Translations under genes and position numbers: made by a program
Notes under the pieces: generated by a model
Databases searched by the model: none
Told to the model about the DNA's origin: nothing
What the model saw: the letters and a program-made list of their open reading frames with translations, nothing else
In this document: piece after piece, positions 21,834 to 33,800 of the stretch
Layout: each line of letters opens with the position of its first letter
How positions within the stretch are numbered: position 1 is the stretch's first letter
Assembly: GCA_012845835.1 (NCBI GenBank)
Contig: JABAKD010000020.1
Location: 5,993,915 to 6,057,914, forward strand
Length of the DNA: 64,000 bases
Direction: 5' to 3'
Source of the DNA: Undaria pinnatifida
Taxonomy: Eukaryota > Sar > Phaeophyceae > Laminariales > Alariaceae

Positions 21834-24800
21834 ATGAAGCTCGCGCTGTTGTCGCCCCTTCTCCTGACCTTGAACCGTTGTGGGTTTGTTGGTGGGTTTG
21901 TGCTGCTGTCGGCGTCATTCTTGTCCCGATCCACTCGACAAATTGCCTCGATTCCAGCAAGTAGAAATCATGAGTTGGAACATGTCACCACCATGATGAC
22001 GAGCTTTTGGGAAGGAATTGTACAAGGCGTGGGTGGGGAGGGAGCGACATCGCCAGCGACAACGGATGGTGCGGCCATGGCAAAGGATAAGTGTCCCGTG
22101 CTGATATGCCCGGCGCAGCTGAGCGTTCCAGGAGACTACCGCAAGACTGTGGCCGAATTCAAGGAAAGGTGAGGACACCTGCAGCATGTATCCTGGGGGT
22201 ACCAAAAACAGAAGAGAGGATCATGACGTTGCAAGGGCCCGTGGCAATTGCGGCCATATCGATAAAACTCTTGCTGCTGCTGGGTGAGCGCAAAAGCGAC
22301 GCGGTCCCAGGAGGGCTCATAATTTCCCGATGTTCTTGGAGGCCGAACAGCTCGGAAGTATGCGATGGCTTTGACATTGTATGTTACGGTATTACTATAC
22401 GGTATTCTAGATGTTTTTTTGCGCTGTTATACGAATTCCGGTCGCCCCCGGGGTCTGGGGTCTGCTATTGTTACGTTAGTAGTGGTTCCCCTCTCATGTC
22501 ATACATGCGTATCGTATATACTTGTACTTCGAAGTATAATACTTGAAAGTCAGTTCTGGGGTTCGAATCCCACGTGGGTCGGACTTTTTTAGTTTATTTG
22601 CAAAATATATACTCGTATACAAAAGGAATCAACTGCTGACAGCCCGTAGCAGCGTGGGTAGGCGTAATTCGATGCGAGTTGACGACGGAAGAAAGGGCTG
22701 TTGGAGTCTTCTCGCGATACAAACGAAGGCTCGTACCGTAGTGGGGAGGGGGGAGAAGGGCCTGCTTAGCGACCCCGGATCTGAGCTACGTCTCAAGGAG
22801 GAAGCAAGGAGAAAGGAAAAGTGCGAAGATAATACGTATATACCTGGTAGAGGAGATGACCAAAAAAACAAAAGAAACCAAGAGCATGGTCGTATGTATA
22901 CAAAGAAAGCGTATTCCGCAAGGATCATTTATCGCCGTGTAACACAAGTACATATTTCGACGTACAGCAGTGGTACTGCCGTGACGGATAATCTATCCGG
23001 TATCCGGCATTCATTTGCCGAGTATTATTGCAGGTTGCAGGTTGCAGGTTGCAGGAGACACCTCTCTCGACGGAGATACGAGTGTTAATTCCCATACGCG
23101 TAACTTGTATATACGCACAGGCATACCAGATTCCAGGTATAGCACACGTATCAAATCATATACCAGGTACGTGTACGTCAGAAGCACCAGCAGCTTGGTT
23201 GTACACACAGCAGCACCGGCACACCCACACCGGTAAACCGGTAGGTAACCGCATGTACTCTTGTAATCGCTCGTTGGCGACTGCGATAACTTGCGTTTCA
23301 CGCCGCCGAGCCTCTCCGCCAACACATGCGGAGGTGCGTGGTGCTTAGTGAAGGGCCGGTAGTTATCCAGCAGGATGTTGCACTGCGAGGCACGCAAGTA
23401 CGCCGCTACTTGCAAACCAGTGTGATTACACTGCGAAAAGTATAGGCCCTCGTATATACAGCAATAATGCGAACGGCTCCTAAATGAACTCGTAGTCGCT
23501 GATGGTCTCATGCTTCATGGCATGACGAAAAATTGACGAGACACCCACGAACGAAATTACATGGAAAGGAGACGGAACCACTGTTCCTGTACAGTAGTAC
23601 CGCAGCAGTACTACGTACCAGGGTATTACGTAATACCTGGCACTACAGCTGTATGCCATACGGTAAACGCGTATCAATGACAACAGCATCAGATAGCGTT
23701 ATGCTTCAAGAGCCGCGTCGTTGACCCCCACCCATCCATCAAATGTGGTACGATATCGTATGAATTGATATGATATCATAAGCAGGACGATAGGGCGGAC
23801 GATTATGTCGTCATCGCCATTCCGTCGCCGATCTATCCCCCCGCCCCCCGAGCGTCAAAGCGCCCCAGCCGGTAGCGTGGGGAAAATAATAAGGAAAAAA
23901 ACGAAACAGAAGAAGAAGGAAGCGAAAGAAAAAACGAAAGCTTGAAGGAAAAACAACGAATTCGATAAGTTCGGATTTTATTCTCAGGCTATTTTGTTAT
24001 TTTGAAGAGCAACAGGCCGTCCGATTCATCCCCGGTTATTTTTTTTTTTGTTTCAAACATAGTCCACGCCGACACCCATCACAGGACGGGAGTGAGCTCT
24101 GACCTCTGACCCGTGGGAAGATACTATCATGTGTTGCTTTTTGCCCTTTGTTCTCACCCCATCTACTATACCAGGTATGTATATATATGTGTGTTTTTCT
24201 CCAACTCCGTCCCTTTCTCGTAAAAACAGATTTTGGGTCACATAGCGGGCGTCCCCCAACACACACTACGGTACATGCTTCATTTTATCGCGGGAAGGAT
24301 TGATTGTTGTGGTTCCTCCTTGTCTCGCGTCGAATTATGCATGCATGCGCTGTCATAGTACCGGTGCTTCCTCCACCGATCAGTTTTTGCACGAGAAAAG
24401 GTCCTGTCGGGGGCTCGGACTCGCGAAACGGCCTTCTCCTAGTACTGATATGGTATCCCCTCTTCCCTGTTGAGGCGTTATGATTTGTAGCTGTCCCCTC
24501 GTAGTACGTGACAGGCTTCATCGCCTTTCTTGATGAGGATGAACCGACCCCCTTGGTTTAGAAAACACCCGGCAAGCAAGAATCTAAATACCAAGATACA
24601 ACTCCAAGCAACCCGTCACGCACCCTTGTGTGAGTGACCAGAGCAGAGCCAGAGGCACCCTGCATAGCAATAGTAGTCGATCCCTAGGTCCGTGCTCTGC
24701 AGTACCGTTACAGTACTTACCAGGTACCAGGGTACGCGGTTTACCACTAGATCACCGCGGACGCCGTCTCTGCACTTTCGGTGCCAAACGATTGCCGTAC

Positions 24801-27800
24801 GATCTCCAAACTTGTACCTGGTATATGATAGATCTCCCCAAGGCTCTTGAGGATATTTATTTTTGTTATTATTCAGCTTTAGCCCCGTTAGTACTGCCCC
24901 CACTCTTTCACCCACTTTTTAAGGGACGAACTAATGGAATCAGAGTTGATTCCTTTCTACAGCGCTGATAGGGTGAAGTCGACAGTTGTCTGTCCATACG
25001 AGCGGGGTTCTTACTTAGGCTGTGCGGCGGTGCGCTGGCGCACTTTTGTCGTCAGGATTAGCTTTGCGCACCATTCGCAGGAGGCGATGCCGCACATCAA
25101 CTCTTGAGGGTCGCACCTTTTTTCACCGCAGGCGACCGAAAATGTGGGTGTCCGTTTTCACCGAATGCGGGAAAGACAAAAAAATGGATACGTTTCGCTG
25201 CAGGCGAGTAACATTCGGGGGGTATTTTCGTCCAGGCGAAAGCTTCCGAGGCACGTTTTGCCGTGGTGCTCGACACATTCATGTTTACTATCAGTAGCGG
25301 CAGAAGATTGGGTAAAACGCATACCTGGTATTTTTCAGGGCCTTCCCCGAGATTAATCCCGGGTCGTGGAATCGCGCTGAATCAACCACAACAGAGTTAC
25401 GAGTACGGAATGAACAATGTCAAAAGCGCCACAATAGAGACATAACCAAATCCCGTCATGAAAATCCCGTGGTCATACCGCGACTCCTACTTGGTAAAAA
25501 AAAACCCGACAAAACACTGCTGTCAATCGATTCGCAGCGGTTTTGTCTTTCTTTTAGTGCTTTAGCACCATGTAGTTCCTTCCTTATTCGTAACCCTGCT
25601 ATGGTTAATTCACCACGATTCTGCGATCAGCGGGATTAACCCCGGGGAAGGCCCTGTTATTTTTGGTATATTTGCGCCTACACGTCCCGAAACTGCTTCC
25701 AGGGGCCCTGATTGGGGAGCCGCACCTCGCCGCCCCGCACCACGCCCTGAGCCCCTTGGTGCGCTGCGCGCTACACATGGCGCCCGCCCAAGTATAACCC
25801 TGCATGCAAGTAATGCGGATCTGATACGGCAGTACTTCAAATGGTCGAGTGAGATCCGACGTGCTCACCCTTCAGCTTTGATGAAACATGACTGATGCGC
25901 CGGTTGCGCGTTTAGTGTGATACGTTTTCACCACAACCGCGGGCTCCGTACCGGCACACCGGTCCGTACCGACATAACGGTACATTGTTTTCGCTTTTTT
26001 GTTTCCACACCATCTGTCTCCACCAACCAACCAACCCACCCGTCTGCGATCTGTATACCTGTGTGAACGTCTCCAACGCATATCTCCACCCGGAAGGGGC
26101 TTCCCCGCGTACTGCGCGGACCTGACAAGGCTCGGCTGGATAACTGGGCTCCTTCCGTCGGCGGTGTCGCCTGCTTACTTTAAGGGCGAGCTCACACCCG
26201 CCGAGACTCTCAAGGCAAGTTGTTGATGCTCGTATCCGTTTGAGACACGGGTACAGAAAGAAAAACATGGCTAGTGTTTTAACACCTAAAAACCGTTTGT
26301 TATGGTGAGGGGGGTCTTGAAGCGTGCTGCTCGTGTCGCACAGTGGCACATCTCCTTGCATTGTAGGCAGGACGCCTCCACTGCCCAGCAGCCGAGGCTT
26401 TTTTTGTGTGTTCGGGATTGCCGTATTTGTGAGTTGCGTTCGTCACATTTTTTTTTCGTAGCACCCAGAGAGTTCAACACTCTAGGGTACATCGGACTGC
26501 TGCTGCTGCTGCTGTGCTTGTGATACTACATGTGATACGGCTTGTACTGTATTGTGTTTATGTGTTGGTGTTTTGGGCGCGCGTCGGCGACGGTCGGTCT
26601 TCTTTTGGTTTTATCGAGTGGTGTGACCTCCTTCATCAATGTGGCGTACAGGCGGCCCTTTTGTTAACGTTTTCTGCATGCATGGAGCGGGCCGCACAGC
26701 CACCGCACAGCCATCACCCTATTGAAGTTCGAGGTGCTATAGAAGAGTATAGGCACCGATATGGTGCACGATCGGGCAGGCCTTGCTTTGGCATGTTGTA
26801 AGGAAAGGACACTGGAGCGCGGCAGCCATTGGCAGTGGCATCATCATCAGCAGCAACGGTAAGATATCAACCGCAGCTGCAATAGCAGCAGCAAGCAGCT
26901 CGGTAGCGGTACTAGCACCAGGAGACACCGCAAGCGGCAGAAAATAGTGGCGGGGACAGCAAACCGAGCAGCTGGCGCTTTGGCGTGCCTTTCCGTCGAG
27001 AGCCAATGGCGAGTTGCTGCACTTGCGCATAAGCCCAAGACTCTGCCACCTAAGGCGTTGCTGTATGGTGTTATGGTGTGTATCGAAGGGAAGGGGTGCA
27101 TTTTTGAAGCACGGAAGCAGCACGTTTGTTGCAGGACGGGGAGTAAACTATTTTTTGTTAGCAACAGTGGTAGCGGCAAGTTTCGCACGTTTTTTCGCAC
27201 CACGCGGAAGGAGGCGCGTGGGGGGGGGGGGGGCAAGTGATCTCGGGCCCGCTTCGCTTGCTTTGTTTTGCCGTATGTAACGGTCACTTCAAAACCATGC
27301 CGCGCTTCTGGGAAGGTATCGTACGGCGTGTTTTGGAATTGAGTCGCAAACATCTGGAGCCAAATGTTGGTGGTCGCCGAAGTCGCATGGATGTCTGCCC
27401 TCGTGTTGCCTCGCGCAGTTCTACTACGAGGCGATAGACCGAGCCCTGGAGGAGGTCAAAGAGAAGCACCCGGGGCAAGGGGTGCATGTCGTCGGCCACT
27501 CCATTGGAGGTGCGCGCGTTCGGGAACGTGCTGCTGCTGCTGCTGCTTTCGCCGGAAAGCGGATATATACACACCCCGTAAAATGCGCGATCGAAGTATC
27601 ACACGCAGCTTGCTAACACATGTTTTGGCGAAATCTTCGATCTCACAGCCGAGGTGCCGTTGTTGCTTTTGTTTTTAAACCCTGTCCGAATCGAGCGCTA
27701 ATAATGCGGTTATGGTCCCTCTGCAGTGCCGGTGTGTTCCAGATCGAAACACCGGCTGTATAGCGGCAGCCGATACTCCTCCGCATACTGACAGTACTGG

Positions 27801-30800
27801 TTGTTTCTATCCGTGTCAAGCGATTCCGTACCAGGTAAGCACTATAGCGGGCTACCGGCACAACCGGCACTTTGAAGGGATCACTGCTGCTGTACCGTAG
27901 CATGTGGGTGGGTGGTCTAGGTAAGGCCGGTGGGTGGTGGTCGGTGGGTTCACTTTTGACGGGTCGAACACAACTGCCTACGATGTGGCTGATATGCCAA
28001 TACGGCAGTTACTCAATAGTCTCGGGGTAGAACCCCCGACTGCTACCTGTGCCACGGCAGCACGTGTTTCAGCTTCGGAGACGCAAGTTGCCAATTGATC
28101 GCTCCAGGACATGTAGGGTCACCAACCATGTTCATGGTCGGGGGATTCAATTTTGACGCGTCGAACACAACTGCTTACGATGTGGCTGATATGCCAATAC
28201 GGCAGTTACTCGTAGTCTCGGGGTAGAGGCCTCTTCTGCTACCTGTGCCACGGCAGCACGTGTTTCAGCGTCGGAAACGCGGGTTACCAATTGATCGCTC
28301 CAGGATATGTAGGGTCACCGACCATGTTCATATCGATGCGGATATGTGGCCCTGCGCGCGCTGCAGGTATCGACATGTACATGCAGCCATGCACATGGTC
28401 TAGCAAATAAAAACCATTTTTATTTCCATGTTACCTGGCACGTTGATGTCTTCATCAGGGTTCGCGTGCGGGGTTAATGCCCATTATTGCTATCGATGTA
28501 GCCATTGGTTAGATTTCGACCCATGAAAAACTTGAGAACTTACTGAAAAACGAGCGACCGGTGTATTACGCAGCTTGCAAAGATAGGTATCGGCTCATTT
28601 TTTTTGGACGCGTGCTACGATAGAGGTATACCTTTTTTGGCGAAACTTTTTTCTGAATGACTTAAGACACTCCTTAACCCAAAATCGTCAGAAAACACGC
28701 CCCCGTAGTTTTTGCATGATTCTCGCCGTTCCTCGGTCATGTGGGAATTTTCATCCGGTGCAGCAGTTTTGATTTTGTCGCAGGCCAGTTTTTTGGGAGA
28801 GGCCTTAAGCTCCCAAATGGAGGAAACCTCAGAAAAAAAAAGTAGTGCACCTCTATCATGTTACGCGTCACTTTATATACAATTATCAGACGCGTGCTAC
28901 GGTAGAGGTATACCTTTTTTTGGCTAATTTGTTTTGTGAATAACGGGGTTCCTTAAGCTAAATCGTGGGGAAAAAAAAAATAGGTCTTTTTTTTTGTGTG
29001 ATTTTCGTTGCATGCCTAGGCCGTGGGATTTTTTATTCATTCAGGTACGTTGTAGCAGTTTTGTTTTTCTCCAAATCAGTTTTTGGGTTAAGAAGGACAT
29101 GTCTTAACGCCTTTACAACTGAAAACCCTTTTTGGGGGGGGACAAATTTACTTGAAGTTAGTACAAGGGTGATTTTGGGGCTCTTGAATCTCCTAACGTG
29201 CAAAACCCCAGAAAAAAACGTACCGCCTTAACAACTGGAAACCCTTTTTTACATTTTTACTTGAAGTTAGTATAGGGGGGATTTCGGGGCTCTTGAAGCT
29301 CCTAACATGAGGAACCCCAGAAAAAAACGTAACGCCTTGACAACTGGAACCCTTTTTTTGTTACAAATTTACTTGGAGTTAGTATATGGGGGATTTTGGG
29401 GTTCTTAAAACTCCTAACGTGAGGAACCCCAGAAAAAAACGTGGTGCACTGCTATCGTAGCACGCGTCTTTTTTTTGTCGAACTCACAGCTGACGTTGTT
29501 GTTAGTATTAGAATAACTTTTTTTCATTAAAAAAAAAGTAGGTACCAGGCGTATGTATGTTGGTACTCGTATCCCCACCACCAGTTGGGGTGTAACCCTG
29601 CCCACTACAGCACTATTAATAGCAAGATGTGAGGACGTTTTTGTTGAGGGTGGTCCGAAAATAACCCTCAGCTAGCGTCGACGGCTGATGCTACAGCATA
29701 CCGTTTTCGTAACGCATGTCGGTATGTATGTGCGGCAGTGGGCGTGATCATGCACGTGTGAGGTACTTGCTGTTTAAATACGTGAAATGCCCCCCCCCCC
29801 CCCCTCCCCGAGGAGGCCTGGTATTGGCACGCTACAGCCCATCGAACGCTCACCACCCACCTGCGCTATCAATGGTATGCTATACTATGACGTGCTGCTG
29901 TAGTACCAGGGACCAAGGCCATGCACAGTAGGAGGGTTGCTGTTCGGGCTCGCCCGAGTTCGTAGGTATGCCTATTGCCCCGCAATCTCCACATTCGTCT
30001 TGTGCTTTTCGGGTTCCTTTCGCGACGTGCACGGCCGACACCTGGGATTGCTTGTTATGCTGCCCCCAACCAAACGTCTTACTTTTCGGCGGGGTTCAGA
30101 ACCACTCGTGCCGGCGGTCCATGCTCGGAAGCGAAAATGGATGTGTGGCACTGCAGTACCGCACCCTTGGTCGAGGGTACGCGCGATTAATTATCGTAGT
30201 GGGTGTCGGAGGAGAGGCGCGCAGCGAGGCGAATACGGCGCGTGGCGTTGGGTGGGGGTCCCGGATGTTGCGACACATGCCGTACACTAATAAACTATAC
30301 GAAAATAGTGTGGTAAGGGTGAGTCTAAATGGGGTGAGGGCTCTTCTCCTAGGAAGTTCTATACATATGTCAACGCTTTTCACGGGTCATAAACGGGCCC
30401 GCGGGTCGGAGCAGGAGGTGTTTCAAAAACCCGCCTGTCAAGTCGGGTCGGGCCAGGGGGTGTCGGAAATCTCACGGGTCGGGCGGGTTCACCCTGACCC
30501 AACCCGGTCCGTGAAAAGCCCTGAATATATATATATATATATATGCCTCGCCCACAAACTGATTTTGAGGATTAGGAACGGGCAACCCAACGCGCAGTTC
30601 AATGAACCCTGGTAAGGTAAAGATTGTTATCGTGAAACACACGAGTTGGTCTACGGTAGCCCCCCCAACTTGTCTTTGACGAAATCGCCGGATTTGAAGC
30701 CAGCTCCCGGCCGTATGTATACCGCCTGAAATACGGTGCCCCTCGCCACCCCGACGTCATCGTTCGATCGTCCTTTGCAAGCAAGAAGATGTAGTTCAAG

Positions 30801-33800
30801 ATATGCGTTTCATCGTAGCATTCTTCCTCTCGTGTAGAGCAGTATGAAAACTTCGCTGAAGAAATCGCTGGTTTTGGAGGCGGGGCTACCGTAAAACCAG
30901 TCACACGTACGATTCCAGCGATCGATGTTGAGTCGTTCGACGGTAGCCCCCCCAACTTTTCTTTTACGAAATCGCCGGTTTCAAAACCGGCTCCCGATCG
31001 TATCTCCATAAATACGGTGTCCCTCGACACCCCAACGTCATCAACCGGTAGACACCTTCCTTTGCACACAAAATACTACATGGGTGCTTTCTTTTCAATG
31101 GTATATTTTCTTGTGTCGAGCAGCCGTGAAACGTTCGTTAAACAAAACCGCTGGTTTTGGGGGCTATCGTAGAATCAGTCTGTTTGGGTGCTAATAGTTG
31201 CTCAGATAAGGGCTTCGGTAGGGGGAGTCAGTTTTGGGTGCCCCCCTTTTTTTTTTCTGTTCAGTGGCGCAGGGTCACTCGCGCGCGTGACCCCGCTCGC
31301 TGTTCCTTTTGCGCGGTCTACTAGATGAAAGCTTTCGGGCTGTTTCAGCGTTTTTCGTTATGAGTCCGCAATGGAGTGGTCAGCTACCGTACGCCGAAAC
31401 AATACAGAGTCACTGGGGCGAGTGACTCAAACCCTGTGATGACAAAAGGGGTATGATACTACAATACGGTAGCCTTGGTCCTGAGTGTCGGGATATTAGT
31501 AGTGCGAGAACGACTAAATAGGATATTTGGGTCTTGTACTATATGGAAAGGCGGTTTATCAGGATACTACGGAACCGTCCAGACAGGCAGCTTTGACGCC
31601 TGTGCGGCGAGAGATGAATTCACTCCGTTGTCTGGCTCTACCCCAACCTCTGGTCCGCGTTATAGCTACTGCATGATCTACTGCTGCAGGCGCTGACTGT
31701 TTTTCCCATCACTCAGCTGGGGAGCCTCGTCGGCAACAAATAGTTTGGCCAGTAAGTGCCACGCCTGTCGTAGCTCGAATCTTATGCTGTTAGCGACGCC
31801 GACGCAATTCTGTGACAACTCCTATTAAGATTGCCGCGGTAGACAAGAGGTTGTCCGTACAATAATGTATGGAGTGAAACAGGCGAGATGACTCCTCAGG
31901 TATGCAACCGCGCGCAGGTTGCGAACTTGAGGCCCGGGGCTGGGTTGCAGAAATACAGTAGTGAAGGAAAAGCCGAAGGAAGGCAACTAGAAGGAAATAA
32001 AAAAAGAAGGGAATACTCAAGCCGCAACATATTTTCGAAGTCGCCGCTACCGTTGCAAGGCCACCACCACCACCACCACCACCACCACCACTACCACCAC
32101 CACTACCACCACCACTACTACCATCACCATCACCACCACCAGGAGCGGCAACAAATCCGGTCCGACGAAAACCCTCACCCCCCGCTTGCCCTACGCTTGC
32201 ACCCCGCTTTCACTCCGTGTTCGCAACCACCGCTTCCCGCAGGCTGGGTGGCTCGTGCCTGGCTCGCGGAGGGTTGCTCTCCTTCCGACCGAGATAATGT
32301 GCTCAGCCTTACCACACTGGGAACTCCCAACACTGGCCCCCCAGAGGACGCCGGCCTTTGGGCCTCCGTGGACCAGACGAGGGGCCTCTTGAAGAGCATC
32401 AACACCAGGTTTCCGGGAGCGCACGTTGAAGGCGTTCGATATACGAGCGTCGCGGGCACTGCTCTAGAGGGTGAGAAGGCCGATTTGGCGACGGGGGGGA
32501 GGGGGAGGGGGGTTGTACTCGTTTGTTGCTTGCCTTAGTCATTTTTACCATTGACCACAAGCCCCTTTCGAGACGGAGAACCGTTCCTACTCCTAGTAGA
32601 GAAACCTCCAACATTTGGGTGCTCATTACGCTTTTTCCATATATTTCATAAAAGCTGTTTGCTTATCTTATCTGCTGTTTCGCCGTCTGTGGCCACCATC
32701 TATCGCCCAGGGTAGGGGTCGTTTTCTCGCTACTCTCTAGTCTACCAAACTCCTCCATCTCACAGCCGTCTAGTTTCCTCATCTCCTCGAAGACATCCCG
32801 TTCCTCCTTGAACATTTCACATTCTCCTACCATTTGAGTCCTACCCTCTGGGGGGAGGACGTGCTAGTCTGTTGCCTGGCTTGGGCATTTGAACCATTGA
32901 CCCCGCATCCCTACTCGAGATTAAGCACCGCCCCAAATCCTGATAGAGACACCTCAAACGTTTGGGCGCTCGTAGCGTTTTTGACCATTCATTATAGAGC
33001 CATCCCACGGTAGGGTTGCAGCATCAGTCTCTGAGCTCCTCGCATGAGGAACTCAATATCTCACCCGAAAAATGACTTGGAAGGCATTCGTTCGCACAAC
33101 CCGGCCAAGCTTCTTTCTGTGCCCCCTTAGTCCAAAAATATAATGTGCTCGCGAAATTACTTCGTTGACCGACAGTTCCTCACACGAGGAACTCAATCGC
33201 CCAGGGACTTTTTGGCCCGATCATACAACTGCAACCTCTACCGCGACATGAAGACGTTATTTTTGTTGCCGGTGGAAAAGTGGTCGCGACCGTACAATCA
33301 TTGGAGAAAACGAAGCAATGGAAAATGTCGAAACCGTTTTCTGCGCGCGCGCTTTCGTGAAGGACTGGGAGGCTAGGGATTGGTTGGGTTTTTGTTGGGT
33401 GTGGTAGATGTCGAAGAGGGTGATCATGACCGTGTTATTCATTTTTTCTTGCGCCGAGCTCCTCTCCTTTTTCTGTAACTTCAGGCATCCGGGCCTGATA
33501 GATGTCGTCAGCTCTGACGTTTGGATCTGGCTGTCCTATCCTATCCTATCCTGCCCTGTCCTGTGCTGTCCTCCTTGCCCCGTCCTGTCCTTCTTGCCCC
33601 GTCCTGTCCTTGCGCGCACTCTCTTTGTCTCGCTCTCTCCCCCATCGCAAGGCAAGTTTCCGGGAAGCGTGGAAGAGATGCTTGCTTTTGTGAGCTACCT
33701 TCCACTCGCCGGAGACGGTTGTGCACGCGGCGACGGCATCATTCCCCGCGACGTGGCGATCCTAGAGGGTTCCACGATTGTCGAGCTTCCCACTTCGAAG

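Noticed and set aside
24730-24765. tRNA-like A box (GTGATCTAGTGGTAAACCGC on minus)
   Set aside because: No B box or cloverleaf follows; treated as an eroded SINE head.
28000-28330. CRISPR-like repeats
   Set aside because: Two long units only, eukaryotic context, no spacer structure.
31888-32242. N-terminal extension of hydrolase exon 4 with polyhistidine
   Set aside because: The frame is open through the (CAC)n run, but TTCCCGCAG|GC is a good acceptor and its phase fits exon 3.
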